Source: JANMZO01 sp963763135 | GTDB taxonomy: Bacteria; Actinomycetota; Acidimicrobiia; Acidimicrobiales; JANYDT01 | Length of the DNA stretch: 64,000 nt | NCBI GenBank assembly: GCA_963763135.1 | Contig: CAVXNJ010000004.1 | Location: forward strand, 682,001-746,000 | Direction of reading: 5' to 3' | In this document: one piece after another, positions 43,510 to 52,760 of the stretch | Layout: each line of letters starts with the position of its first letter | Position numbering within the stretch: position 1 is the stretch's first letter | Translations under genes and position numbers: made by a program | Notes under the pieces: model-generated | What the model was told of the DNA's origin: nothing | Seen by the model: the letters and a program-made list of their open reading frames with translations, nothing else | Database searches by the model: none

Positions 43510-44267
43510 AGCAGTCGGGCGCGCAGCACGTCGAGGGTTGCGGCCCGCAGGCCATGGCGCAACAGGTACTGTTCGGCCCCGCCATCGGTCCAGCGGAGGT
43601 TCGTCAGGGTGCGGCTCATGGCTTCGGCTGGGGCACTCAGCAATGCCGCCGGCTGTTCCCGCATCTTCTCCTCGAACATCGGATTGATCGACCCCATCAA
43701 CGACATGAGGGCGTCCATCTCTGGCGCAGTCGATTCGTAGTCGGCCACGATGTCGTGGTCAGGAACCCCGAGCGATCCGAGGATCAGCGCTGCGACGATC
43801 CCGGTGCGGTCCTTGCCGGCGCTGCAATGGAAGACGGTGGGGGCATCAGACGTAGAGATCGACTCGATGGCTCGGACCACATTGCTTGCGTTGTTCGCGA
43901 GCATGTCGTCGTAGCGCTCCGCGAGATACAGGACGGGATCGGTCGAAGCGCTGCAAGCCGAGGAGTCCCAGACCCGGTCAAACAGCGACACGTGGTGAAG
44001 TGTCGCTCGCAGACGGCCCACGTCGGCGCGTCCCTGCATCGTCTGTTCTTCGTCGGTTCGAAGGTCGACGACGTGCCCGATGCGAAGGTTACGGAGTCTG
44101 ACGAGGTCGAGGTCCGACGCAAACGTCAAGATGGCTGAACGAAAGAGCACGCCGGTCCGCACGGGGCGGCCGTCGGCGGTGGACAGGCCACCAATGTCTC
44201 GGAAGTTGACGATGCTGTCGAAGATCACGCGGCGTTGCGGACGGGTACGTGCTTTGGTCTGTGCCAT
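43506..44267 (-). CDS. tyrosine/lipid phosphatase family protein
   Basis: The 253-aa protein starts FDSIVNFRDIGGLSTADGRPV and has the P-loop FHCSAGKDRTGIVAALIL with Cys148 and Arg154, the tyrosine-phosphatase 3 (PtpB-like) family. The adjacent Lys152 and Asp153 (AGKDRTG) are the signature shared with bacterial phosphoinositide/dual-specificity members. It removes phosphate from protein or lipid; the target is unknown. A 500-aa frame to 45008 exists only because the antisense of birA is open; ATG 44267 is the real start. Confidence 0.87.
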   Translation of the reverse strand: MAQTKARTRPQRRVIFDSIVNFRDIGGLSTADGRPVRTGVLFRSAILTFASDLDLVRLRNLRIGHVVDLRTDEEQTMQGRADVGRLRATLHHVSLFDRVWDSSACSASTDPVLYLAERYDDMLANNASNVVRAIESISTSDAPTVFHCSAGKDRTGIVAALILGSLGVPDHDIVADYESTAPEMDALMSLMGSINPMFEEKMREQPAALLSAPAEAMSRTLTNLRWTDGGAEQYLLRHGLRAATLDVLRARLL

Positions 44268-44415
44268 GTGCACAAACGCTAGGGAACTGACCTGTCGATC
44301 GTCTGGCTGGACGTGTAACAACAGGTGAACATCGACGAAAGGTCCTCGGTGAACATAACAATCGCTCGGCGTCGAGGGCGTGGGCGTGCCGATCCTGCAC
44401 CGGTAGAGTCGAACC

Positions 44416-45210
44416 GTGAGTTTCTCGGACAACGTCCACTTCTTTGGCGAGATCGATTCGACAAACCGCTGGATGCGTGACGAGGCCGCGCGGGGCAGTG
44501 TCCGGCATGGTGCTATCGCGATTGCGGATCTCCAAACCGCCGGCCGGGGACGGTTGGACCGCAAGTGGGTCGCGCCGCCGAAATCGGCGCTGCTCATGAG
44601 CATCCTGGTCGATGCGGCTGTCGTTGCGCTTCCGACTGAACGCTGGCCGCTCGTTTCGCTGTGCATGGCGGTAGCGGTCGAAGAAGCAGCCAACGAGTCG
44701 ATCGGGGTGCGACGGGACGAACCACGCCCGGTCGTTTTGAAGTGGCCCAACGATGTGATCGTGGTTGACCCGGCAACGTCGAATCCCCTCGGATACCGGA
44801 AACTCGCCGGCATCCTGGTTGAAGCATCCGCTGGGCGGCTCGTGGTTGGTGTCGGGGTGAATTTGAAGCGTCCCGACGAGTTGGATCCCGAACTTCCGCC
44901 TACCGCCAGACCGATTTGGCTAAGTGAACTTACGAATCGGGTAATCGACCGCGACACGTTCGCCGAAGCGGTGGTTGCGCGGTTCATGGCCCGAGTCGAG
45001 ATGCTCACGCATGATTCGTTGGACGTGCTAGCGGCCTATCGGCCGGTGCTGGCCACGATCGGGTGGACGGTCAGCATCGAAAGCCAGGGTCGGGCGTGGA
45101 CGGCGCGTGCCGTCGATGTTGACGAGCAGGGTCGGCTGGTCGTGGTCAACGACGACGGAGTTCATCATCTCGACGTGAGCGAAATCGTCCACGTGCGGCC
45201 GGCGGAGTAA
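44416..45210 (+). CDS. birA: biotin--[acetyl-CoA-carboxylase] ligase
   Basis: The 264-aa ligase has the biotin-AMP motif GRGRLDRKWVAPPKSALLMS, WPNDVIV (KWPND) with the catalytic Lys, and LAGILVEASAGRLVVGVGVNL; the C-terminal SH3-like domain follows. It lacks the N-terminal winged helix of E. coli BirA, so it is a group I ligase with no repressor function. GTG start. It is divergent from the phosphatase gene (148 bp). TAAGTGAACTTA at 44921-44932 is the most typical iterated palindrome. Confidence 0.9.
   Translation: MSFSDNVHFFGEIDSTNRWMRDEAARGSVRHGAIAIADLQTAGRGRLDRKWVAPPKSALLMSILVDAAVVALPTERWPLVSLCMAVAVEEAANESIGVRRDEPRPVVLKWPNDVIVVDPATSNPLGYRKLAGILVEASAGRLVVGVGVNLKRPDELDPELPPTARPIWLSELTNRVIDRDTFAEAVVARFMARVEMLTHDSLDVLAAYRPVLATIGWTVSIESQGRAWTARAVDVDEQGRLVVVNDDGVHHLDVSEIVHVRPAE
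44921..44932. repeat. iterated palindrome TANGYNNRCNTA, perfect example
   Basis: TAAGTGAACTTA inside birA; it makes Leu-Ser-Glu-Leu-Thr use CTA, AGT, CTT where neighbours use CTG/CTC/TCG. Confidence 0.7.
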
Positions 45211-45249
45211 CGAAGCCTCGCAACCGGCCAGGCCTTCGGCTCCATCGGG

Positions 45250-47007
45250 TCACGCAGCAAAGGCGCGCAGCCGATCCGTACAAACGAGGAGCCGGTTCTC
45301 ACATTCCACACGGAGTTCGTCGGTCAGCCGCTTCTGGTTCGTTTCCAGCGTCTTGACGGCTTCGTCGAGGCAGCGTTGGGCAAACTCCTGGGCTTGGCGT
45401 CGACCGTTGTGGCGGGCCTGCTCAAACGTCGCTTCGTCTTGTTCACGTATTCGCTTGGCCGAGATCGCCGCGTCGTCGTCGATTTCCTTCGCCAGGGTGC
45501 CGGCCAACAACACGGCTTGGGTCGGCCAGATGAGATCGGCAAAGCCCTCCCGTCGACTTCGAGGTTTCGCCGAGAGCATCCACCCGAGAACGATGTTTCC
45601 CAGACCTGCGCCAATGGCGAGCCCACGGCCCTTTTTGGAAAGTTCCCGCCATGCCAGCATGCCGACCAACCCGAGGCCCCGCTGGGGCAGCGTGAACGGA
45701 AACCGTGACGTGCCACCGGCGCCAAACTTGTTTCTCATGGTCTTGGTCTGTACGACCGTTGATGCGAGCGCCAGAGCGCTGGCCATGGTGACCGCCCGGT
45801 CGCGGGAGCACTTTCCATCCTCACTGCGAGCACCCTCGTAGTGGGCCGAGAGCATGGCGCCCAACGCGAGTAGTGAAGGCCCGAAGCTGGCCCACGCCGG
45901 CACGTTTTCCCGGGTCTTTCCGTTCGCCACGGCGAGCCATACCGCCATCCAGGCGAACCCACCCGGGATCGGATCGAAAGTCAACTTGAGATCGCGGACC
46001 GGCACGAGAAGATGAATGACCTGATCGTCTACGAACACCTCGGTTCCGTCGCGGTCCGATCGAGCGGTGACCATCACCGAGCCGGTGGGGGCGATGCGAG
46101 CGAGCTCCGTGTGCAGGATGGTCGCCTGTTCCCGGCTTAGCAGTAGCGATCCGGCTGCGTCGTTCACGTTGAAGCGGACCAACGAACGAAGGTCTGGAAC
46201 CGTGTTGGCCTGGGCCTGATATGACGTAATGACATCGCCGAGAAACGCGTATTCCTGTCGGATCTGCTGAGCGAGTTCTTCCTTCCACTGCCCGGCCACG
46301 TTGCTTGAACTGTCGCCCGTCGCGAGATGTACTAGGACCGTGGCGCGCTGCACGGCGTCGAGCACGGCATCCGAGGTGGCGGCGATGTCGGCCCGTCCTT
46401 CCATCTCGGCCCGTTGGATTCGAGCGGCCCGCTGTCGGCGATGGAGCTCAAGCTCGCCGGCTCGACGCCGCCGACCGTACGCGGCCAGGGCGATCCCGCC
46501 GACACATCCGGCGACCTGCCATCCGATCAGTCCGCTTCGATCCGGCCACTTTCGGACCTTTCGCGCGCCGGCGGCTGCGGCTCCATTGACAAGCGGAACA
46601 ACCAGGCCCTTCCAGCCCAGACGTCCACCGGCTTCCACCGCCAACGCACAACCGGGGAAGAGCGGAATCGCGGACTCGTCGTAGTCGTCGCGAACCGCAG
46701 TGAGCACGGAAATGGCGATCTCGGCGGCGTCGATCGCCAGACGAAGACCGAGGCGCAGGCGCGCGTCATCGTTGAGCTTGCGGAGCACGAAGAGGTCGCT
46801 CAGCAGGAATGCGCCCGGGATGGAGTGGCGGATCGGTCCTCGGTCGTCCCACAGCGGCGAGATGAGCTGGTTGAAGCGGGTTCCGCAGCCCTGACCCAGG
46901 ATCAGGGCCTTGCGGGTGCGGAGGAAGAGGCGCTCGAGGCTCGCCAGCTCCGGCTCGGCAAAGGGATACTTCGCGTCGTTCGGAAAGCCGTTGAGCGTCG
47001 TCACCAC
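45250..47007 (-). CDS. 585-aa protein of unknown function with membrane segments
   Basis: Not recognised. The N-terminal part (SLERLFLRTRKALILGQGCG … SIPGAFLLSDLFVLRKLNDD) is hydrophilic. The centre has a histidine-kinase-like flavour (SEAVLDAVQRATVLVHLATG-like and LHTELARIAPTGSVMVTA, which could be a degenerate ATPase) but no H-box or N-box. Residues ~345-480 have four to five membrane helices (FAWMAVWLAVANGK, ALALASTVVQTKT, GLAIGAGLGNIVLGWML). The C-terminal ~80 residues look coiled-coil. It stands alone, convergent with birA. Confidence 0.6.
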   Translation of the reverse strand: MVTTLNGFPNDAKYPFAEPELASLERLFLRTRKALILGQGCGTRFNQLISPLWDDRGPIRHSIPGAFLLSDLFVLRKLNDDARLRLGLRLAIDAAEIAISVLTAVRDDYDESAIPLFPGCALAVEAGGRLGWKGLVVPLVNGAAAAGARKVRKWPDRSGLIGWQVAGCVGGIALAAYGRRRRAGELELHRRQRAARIQRAEMEGRADIAATSDAVLDAVQRATVLVHLATGDSSSNVAGQWKEELAQQIRQEYAFLGDVITSYQAQANTVPDLRSLVRFNVNDAAGSLLLSREQATILHTELARIAPTGSVMVTARSDRDGTEVFVDDQVIHLLVPVRDLKLTFDPIPGGFAWMAVWLAVANGKTRENVPAWASFGPSLLALGAMLSAHYEGARSEDGKCSRDRAVTMASALALASTVVQTKTMRNKFGAGGTSRFPFTLPQRGLGLVGMLAWRELSKKGRGLAIGAGLGNIVLGWMLSAKPRSRREGFADLIWPTQAVLLAGTLAKEIDDDAAISAKRIREQDEATFEQARHNGRRQAQEFAQRCLDEAVKTLETNQKRLTDELRVECENRLLVCTDRLRAFAA

Positions 47008-47101
47008 CTGCGCACTCTAGAGAAGGTCGGCACAGTTGTGCGAAGTTAGTCGAAGTTGGTCGAAGGAATGCCTGACGACGACGGTCATTCGCCGGCGATC
47101 G

Positions 47102-48541
47102 CTACTGGCGGGCTGCGGCGTAGGCGCCACGGATAGCGGCGTTCGGAACGCCCGGCGTCGGTGAAACGGCGTGGCCGCCGCCCAGATTCCAGGCCTGCGC
47201 TATGGCATCGACGGACGCCACACCGTGGGCGATCGCCGCCGCTTGGAGAGCAGCACCCGTGGCGACATGCTCGTCAGCGTCGGGCACCAGGACGTCGCGT
47301 TGGGTGAGGTCGGCGACGACCTGGCGGTAGGCCGCTGACCTTGATCCACCTCCGATGAGGAAGAGACGGCCATTCGAGGGAACACCGCACCCGGTCAACG
47401 CGTCGAGACCGTCGAGAAGACCGCACACGACACCTTCGATCGTTGCCCTCGCAAGGTCTTCGCGGCTTACGGAGTTCCGGATACCGGCAAGGCTGCCGGT
47501 AGCGTTGGGACGGTTCGGCGTGCGCTCGCCGTCGAGGTAGGGAACGAGTACGAGCCCGTTGGCCCCGGGTGCGGCGGTCAGCGCAAGCTGCGAGAACTCC
47601 TCGACCCCGAGGCCGAGTATCCGGGCAAACGTGTCAGACACCTTCATCGCGTTAAGCGTGCATACGAGCGGCAGGAAATGGCCCGTTGCGTCGGCGAAGC
47701 CGGCCACGCAACCGGTGGAATCGGAGGTCGGCGTTGCCGACACCGCATATACCGTGCCCGATGTTCCCAGCGAGATGACGACGTCGCCCGGCACGAGGCC
47801 GAGGCCGAGAGCGGCAGCCATGTTGTCGCCGGTGCCGGGCCCGACGATCACACCCCGGGGTAGACCCAGCGCCTCTGCCGCCGACGCCGTAAGCGTGCCT
47901 ACGGTTTCGAACGGTCCGAGGACCGTTGGGAGTGCTTCGTCCCAGTTGCGGTCGCCGATCAATGACAGCAGGTCCGTGCGGTATCGGCCGTCGGCAGGCG
48001 ACCAGTACCCGGTGCCGGAGGCATCGCCTCGATCCGTCACGTGTTGGCCGGTCAACTTGGTGGTCAGCCAGTCGTGCGGGAGCGACACCCGGCTGAACGA
48101 GTCGAAAATGGCCGGGTGAGTCTCGGCGAGCCAGGCCAGCTTGGAAATGGTGAACGCCGCGACCGGGACACTGCCAACGGCATCGGCCCAGGCTGTCGCC
48201 CCGAGACGTTCAACGAGCGAATCGGCCTGCGGCGCGGACTCGGTGTCATTCCACAACTTGCCCGGGTACAGCGGTCGGTCGACCGAATCCGTAACAACCA
48301 TCCCGTGCTGCTGGCCACCCACGGCCATCGCCACCACGGCGCTGCGGTCGAGATCAGCGGTCGCCTGGCTCGTCGCGTGTTCCAGAGCCGACCACCATGC
48401 ATCGGGGTCCTGTTCACTTCGCGGCGGGTTGGTCGCCGGGTGTGGCGAGCGTCCGGTGCCGAGAAGTCGGCCGGTCTCCAGGTCGTGAGCCTGCACCTTG
48501 ACGGACTGGGTCGATGAGTCGATACCTAACACGATTTGCAC
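47102..48541 (-). CDS. xylB: xylulokinase (FGGY family)
   Basis: The 479-aa FGGY kinase starts VQIVLGIDSSTQSVKVQ from GTG 48541, with VGGQQHGMVV, the catalytic-Asp segment LPHDWLTTKLTG followed by GDASGTGYWSP, and the nucleotide-binding GTGDNMAAALGLG … VISLGTSGTVYAV and LIGGGSRSAAYRQV. It phosphorylates D-xylulose with ATP. Upstream in-frame codons to 48805 are non-homologous and antisense to the next gene's start. Two iterated palindromes lie inside (47653 and 47890). No xylose isomerase or transporter is next to it, so the sugar could be another ketose. Confidence 0.88.
   Translation of the reverse strand: MQIVLGIDSSTQSVKVQAHDLETGRLLGTGRSPHPATNPPRSEQDPDAWWSALEHATSQATADLDRSAVVAMAVGGQQHGMVVTDSVDRPLYPGKLWNDTESAPQADSLVERLGATAWADAVGSVPVAAFTISKLAWLAETHPAIFDSFSRVSLPHDWLTTKLTGQHVTDRGDASGTGYWSPADGRYRTDLLSLIGDRNWDEALPTVLGPFETVGTLTASAAEALGLPRGVIVGPGTGDNMAAALGLGLVPGDVVISLGTSGTVYAVSATPTSDSTGCVAGFADATGHFLPLVCTLNAMKVSDTFARILGLGVEEFSQLALTAAPGANGLVLVPYLDGERTPNRPNATGSLAGIRNSVSREDLARATIEGVVCGLLDGLDALTGCGVPSNGRLFLIGGGSRSAAYRQVVADLTQRDVLVPDADEHVATGAALQAAAIAHGVASVDAIAQAWNLGGGHAVSPTPGVPNAAIRGAYAAARQ
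47887..47904. repeat. iterated palindrome TANGYNNRCNTA, extended dyad copy
   Basis: CCGTAAGCGTGCCTACGG, core 47890-47901, with arms extended to CCGTA/TACGG. It is 237 bp from another copy (47653-47664) in the same gene. Confidence 0.7.
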
Positions 48542-48613
48542 GAGGCGAAACGTTACCCGCACCGGTAACGCTGGGGTTCGACGCTCCACCCTCCGCTGGG
48601 GCAGAATCGTCGA

Positions 48614-50158
48614 ATGCCGACAATTCGTTACTACGACTGGATCCGTCACCACGGAGCCGGTCGGCCCAACCAGGTCGCGATCCACGACCTCGCCACCGGT
48701 CGCAACCTCACATATCGAGAACTTGATACGCGTACAGATCAACTCGGTGCGTATCTGCAGTCGCTCGGCATCGCCAAAGGTGACCGGGTCGCCATACTGG
48801 CGCACAACGGTCCGGAGTTCTTCGAGTTGCAGTTCGCCTGTGGTCGAATCGGCGCCATCGCCGTACTGCTCAACTGGCGATTGACCGTTGCCGAACTGGA
48901 ATACATCGTGAGCGACTCATCACCGAAGGTGATGATCCACGACTCGTCGTTCGCCGAGGTCGCAGGGCAGTTGCAGTCGCTGTGCAATGTTGAGCACCTC
49001 GTCTCGATTGTCACCGGTGCATCAGACAGCCAATACGAGTTGGGCCTGGCGTCGGCCGGTCCGATTTCGGTCCTCGACCTCACGCACGACGACCCGAGCA
49101 CGATCATGTACACATCGGGTACGACCGGGCATCCGAAGGGCGCGATCATCACGCACGGGATGACATTCTGGAACTGCGTGAACCTCGGGGTGCCGGCCCG
49201 GATCAGCAGTCTTACAGTGCAGCTGGTGTCGCTGCCGTGTTTCCATACCGGTGGGTTGAACTGTTACGCCAACCCCGTCCTTCACGCGGGTGGGAGGATC
49301 ATCATTCAGCGGACGTTCGATCCGGCTGAAGCCCTCGCGGTGATCGGCGACAAGACCTACGGGGTTACGCACTACTTCGCGGTGCCGGCGCCCTATCAGT
49401 TCATGGCCCAGCACCCGTCGTTCGAAGACGTGGACCTGACCCGACTGGAAGTGGCCGGAGTTGGCGGAGCCCCATGCGCGCTTAGCATTCTGGAGGCCTG
49501 GGCCGGTCGAGGTGTTGAGATCGTCCAGGGCTACGGGATGACCGAAACCAGCCCCGGAACGACGATGCTCGACGCAGCTGATGCCATGCGCAAGCTGGGC
49601 TCGGCCGGGCGGCCGCTGCTGCACACCGCGGTTCGGATCGTCGGCGAAGACGGCGTAGACGTGGCGAACGGCGCAATCGGGGAACTGTGGGTCGCTGGCC
49701 CGAACATCACACCCGGCTACTGGAACAAACCGGAAGCGACGGCGAGTTCCTTCGAGGGGCCGTGGTTGAAGACCGGCGACGCCGCCCGTTTCGACGATGA
49801 GGGATTCATCTTCATCGTCGACCGCTGGAAGGACATGTACATCAGCGGAGGTGAGAACGTCTATCCGGCCGAGGTCGAGAACGTGCTGTTTCAGCTTCCC
49901 GAGGTGGCCGATGCGGCGATCATCGGCGTGCCCAGCGAAAAGTGGGGCGAGGTCGGCAAGGCCGTGATCGTTCTGAAGCCGGACACATCGCTTGACCCCA
50001 AGATCGTGATCGAACACTGCGTGTCAAAGCTGGCCAAGTTCAAGGTGCCCGCCACCGTGGAATTCGTCGACATTCTGCCCCGCAATGCAACCGGGAAGGT
50101 TCTGAAGCGCGAACTCCGGGTCCAGTACGTCGGAAACGACGCCCCAGCGATTTCGTAG
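48614..50158 (+). CDS. AMP-forming acyl-CoA synthetase
   Basis: The 514-aa ANL ligase has IMYTSGTTGHPKGAIITH, QGYGMTETSPGTTM, KTGDAARFDDEGFIFIVDR, YISGGENVYPAEVE and NATGKVLKRELR with the catalytic Lys. It activates a fatty or other carboxylic acid to CoA. It is a different subgroup from the ligase at 27920. It diverges from xylB with 72 bp between starts. Confidence 0.88.
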   Translation: MPTIRYYDWIRHHGAGRPNQVAIHDLATGRNLTYRELDTRTDQLGAYLQSLGIAKGDRVAILAHNGPEFFELQFACGRIGAIAVLLNWRLTVAELEYIVSDSSPKVMIHDSSFAEVAGQLQSLCNVEHLVSIVTGASDSQYELGLASAGPISVLDLTHDDPSTIMYTSGTTGHPKGAIITHGMTFWNCVNLGVPARISSLTVQLVSLPCFHTGGLNCYANPVLHAGGRIIIQRTFDPAEALAVIGDKTYGVTHYFAVPAPYQFMAQHPSFEDVDLTRLEVAGVGGAPCALSILEAWAGRGVEIVQGYGMTETSPGTTMLDAADAMRKLGSAGRPLLHTAVRIVGEDGVDVANGAIGELWVAGPNITPGYWNKPEATASSFEGPWLKTGDAARFDDEGFIFIVDRWKDMYISGGENVYPAEVENVLFQLPEVADAAIIGVPSEKWGEVGKAVIVLKPDTSLDPKIVIEHCVSKLAKFKVPATVEFVDILPRNATGKVLKRELRVQYVGNDAPAIS

Positions 50159-50239
50159 GTAGAGACGCTCATGCATTGATTTGTCAATGTTGCGTTAATC
50201 GACGTTGACGATGGGCCGGAGTAGTCGGATGCTGGTCAC

Positions 50240-50908
50240 ATGGACCAAGCCCGTGTTGACCCTGTCGTAGAACCCGTTGTTGATTCGTTCGTCGCTGCGG
50301 CTGACTGGTTCGTCGCGTTGACGTCCGTGGTGCCCGCTCAGGCTTGGACGGCGAACGGCCTGGGGGAGTGGACGATTCGTGACCTGGTGGGACATACCGG
50401 CCGAGCATTGTCGACTGTCACCGAGTATGCGACGGGACTGGTCTCTGAACCGGAACTTGGCGAGACTGTCGACTACTACCGGGGCATGGTGCTCTCGGGG
50501 CCAACCGCAGTTGACTTGAACGCCTCGGTGGCCGAACGGGGTCGACAAGCGGGAGCCGAGTTGGGCTCGGAACCAGCCCTATTCGTAAGCGCACTCAGGG
50601 ATTCGGTCGTGGCGCTCGTGCGTTCGGTTGACCTCGGTTCGTTGGCGACCAGTCGGGGCGGAACGATTCGTATGCGTGATTACCTTCCCACAAGAACGTT
50701 CGAACTCATCGTTCACAGCCTTGATCTGGAACGGGCGCTCCGGCGGATCGGGGTATCGGGAATCCCCGTGGCGCCTTCTGGGGCGCTGGCTGAGGTGCTG
50801 CGATTGCTTGTCGAGATCGCCATCGCACACGGTTCGGACTTCGTAGGTGAACTTATGATGTCGCTCACGGGGCGAAACGGTCTCGAACCCGGTTACTCCG
50901 TGCTCTAG
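50240..50908 (+). CDS. maleylpyruvate-isomerase N-terminal domain (DinB-like) protein
   Basis: The 222-aa protein has the four-helix MDMPI_N pattern: FVALTSVVPAQAWTANGLGEWTIRDLVGH with His in the metal-site motif, and REYLPTRTFELIVHSLDLERAL-like ending (MRDYLPTRTFELIVHSLDLE). These actinobacterial proteins bind a divalent metal and often use mycothiol. The substrate is unknown. TAGGTGAACTTA at 50844-50855 is an iterated palindrome. Confidence 0.8.
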   Translation: MDQARVDPVVEPVVDSFVAAADWFVALTSVVPAQAWTANGLGEWTIRDLVGHTGRALSTVTEYATGLVSEPELGETVDYYRGMVLSGPTAVDLNASVAERGRQAGAELGSEPALFVSALRDSVVALVRSVDLGSLATSRGGTIRMRDYLPTRTFELIVHSLDLERALRRIGVSGIPVAPSGALAEVLRLLVEIAIAHGSDFVGELMMSLTGRNGLEPGYSVL

Positions 50909-50974
50909 CAGCTGGCCGAGGTTCCGACCTCGAGCGATCCTTGATGGAGGTTGGAGCGGGGGTTAGGGTCAGGC

Positions 50975-51790
50975 ATGCAATTTGGTGCAGTCGGTGGGAC
51001 TCGAGCGGTTTTGGCCGCACTGGTTCTCACGTTGGTCGGCGGTTCGTGCAGTAGTTCCAAGACACCCAGTTCCAGGACCCCAGGAGTCGAGACCACCGTC
51101 GCCGCACCGGCTGATCCGGCTCGAGCGGTTCGCATGAAACAAGCGCAGGACTGGCTGAACGCGAACGCCCCGAAGGTCCCCGGCGCGTTCCGGATGTGGG
51201 GAGGGGTCAACCCCGATGGTCAGACGATGGCGGGCTTACGTGCTGATCAGGAAAAGCTCGCGGCGTCGCTGGTGGTGTCCTACGGTGACGCCATCGCGGT
51301 AAAACTCGGCATGTTCGAGTACCCCGTCGACAAGGCCATCGCACCCGTGTGCCGTGCGGTGAAGCCGCCAGGAGGCGAACTCCGCGACCTCGAAGCCAGG
51401 GTCGTCCTCACCCAGTCTGAGTTGATAGCCGGCGCCGATCTGACCGGCCATGTGGTGATCACCAACACCGGCAAGTTCTCCGTGTCGTATCTCGCCAGCG
51501 TTCCTCTCCAGGGTGTGATTGTGCGGCGCGACACCGACGACGTGGTTGGAAACTGGGATGGTTCCACTGTCGGCACCGACCTCTCCGTTTCGTTGGCCCC
51601 GGGTGAATCCAAGCAACTCGATTTCGTCGGGGGAACGGCGAGTTGCTACCCGAGCATCGGGTACACGATCCCGCCCGGCGACTACGACGTGCTCGTCGAA
51701 TCGCTCGAACTTCGAAACACGCTCAACCGGGTAGTCGGCAACCTGACGGTCGCGCCAGCTCCGCTCACCATCGACGCCGGCCCGAAGTAG
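50975..51790 (+). CDS. putative lipoprotein
   Basis: The 271-aa product from ATG 50975 has a lipobox (LTLVGGSC, Cys at about residue 26) followed by a Ser/Thr/Pro linker. Residues ~60-130 include WLNANAPKVPGAFRMWGGVN, and the C-terminal half is a beta-rich, Ig-like domain (GHVVITNTGKFSVSYLASVP). No enzyme motif. The stop abuts that of the convergent gene at 51791 with no bases between. Confidence 0.7.
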   Translation: MQFGAVGGTRAVLAALVLTLVGGSCSSSKTPSSRTPGVETTVAAPADPARAVRMKQAQDWLNANAPKVPGAFRMWGGVNPDGQTMAGLRADQEKLAASLVVSYGDAIAVKLGMFEYPVDKAIAPVCRAVKPPGGELRDLEARVVLTQSELIAGADLTGHVVITNTGKFSVSYLASVPLQGVIVRRDTDDVVGNWDGSTVGTDLSVSLAPGESKQLDFVGGTASCYPSIGYTIPPGDYDVLVESLELRNTLNRVVGNLTVAPAPLTIDAGPK

Positions 51791-52681
51791 CTACAGCGCG
51801 GACTCGGTCTCGGGCTGCAGGAGGGCTTCGGCCAGAGCGGCATTGAGGATGGCAGGCCATGAACCCTCGGCAACGGCCTGGACGAGCCGATGACCCTCAT
51901 CGAGGCGGGTCGCATCGATGCCCTCGAGGTGGTCGAGAACGTCGGGCGGAATGAGGACTGGAGGAACCGCGGTGTCGATGGTGTCGAGAAGAACAGCGTC
52001 GGACGGGGGGAGCAGGGTGCGAAGACCGGGTCCGAGGACCGTCACGAGGCGCCCCTCGTCGGTAGCCGCTTGGGCCACCAGGTGTGGCCCGTTGATGTAG
52101 TTCGTACGAAGCAGCACGTCTTCTACCGAGACCAATCCGTCGGCCACTTGGCCGATCACCCAGGGTCCGATCCGCACGCTTCGCATAGGCCCCTTCACCT
52201 CGACGGTGCCTTCGACCTCGACCCGGGCCGAGAGCGTCACGATGTCGTCGGCGAGTTGGCCACGCTGCCAATCGGCGTCGCAGTGCTCGACGAGCTCAGA
52301 CAGCTCCCACACATCCCCGTCGTTCCACGTCACGAACACGGTGTCGAGCAGCGCGGCTGACCGCTGAAGGATTCCGAACACGAGCTCCCAGTCGGCCTCC
52401 GAAGCCAGGCTGGGGACCCAAACCTCGAATTCCTCATCGAGGTGCAACGCGACCCCGACGGTGGACTTCTGGTACACGTACAGATTCGCTGATCCCTCAG
52501 GTAGTGCGGGGTCGTCCTCCACCCAATCGACACCATCGAGGTCGGGCTCGATATCGAACACCTCGAACGACGCCGCGTCGAACCCAAACGGCAACTCCAC
52601 AGAAAACACGTGCCCCATTCGCCCAGTCTTGCGGAGTTCGGCCGCCGCCACACGGTCGCCCTCGTAGGTCGTTCGGTTCAT
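51791..52681 (-). CDS. hypothetical protein, 296 aa
   Basis: Not recognised. It is acidic, with FSVELPFGFDAASFEVFDIE early, LHLDEEFEVWVPSLASEADWE in the middle and VTLSARVEVEGTVEVKGP around residue 160. It has no signal peptide or membrane helix. ATG 52681 is chosen; a TTG 12 bases upstream is possible. Its promoter region is shared with the divergent subtilase gene (79 bp between starts). Confidence 0.6.
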   Translation of the reverse strand: MNRTTYEGDRVAAAELRKTGRMGHVFSVELPFGFDAASFEVFDIEPDLDGVDWVEDDPALPEGSANLYVYQKSTVGVALHLDEEFEVWVPSLASEADWELVFGILQRSAALLDTVFVTWNDGDVWELSELVEHCDADWQRGQLADDIVTLSARVEVEGTVEVKGPMRSVRIGPWVIGQVADGLVSVEDVLLRTNYINGPHLVAQAATDEGRLVTVLGPGLRTLLPPSDAVLLDTIDTAVPPVLIPPDVLDHLEGIDATRLDEGHRLVQAVAEGSWPAILNAALAEALLQPETESAL

Positions 52682-52760
52682 TACTTCAATCAACCACTCT
52701 AAGTGGTCAAGTTTTGAACATTTCGACCGATCACTTAACGCACTGTCATCGAGAGGGCTT

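Noticed and set aside
43506..45008. A single 500-aa reading frame covering the phosphatase and the antisense of birA
   Set aside because: Only the last 253 residues match a family; the front part is antisense to a clear biotin ligase.
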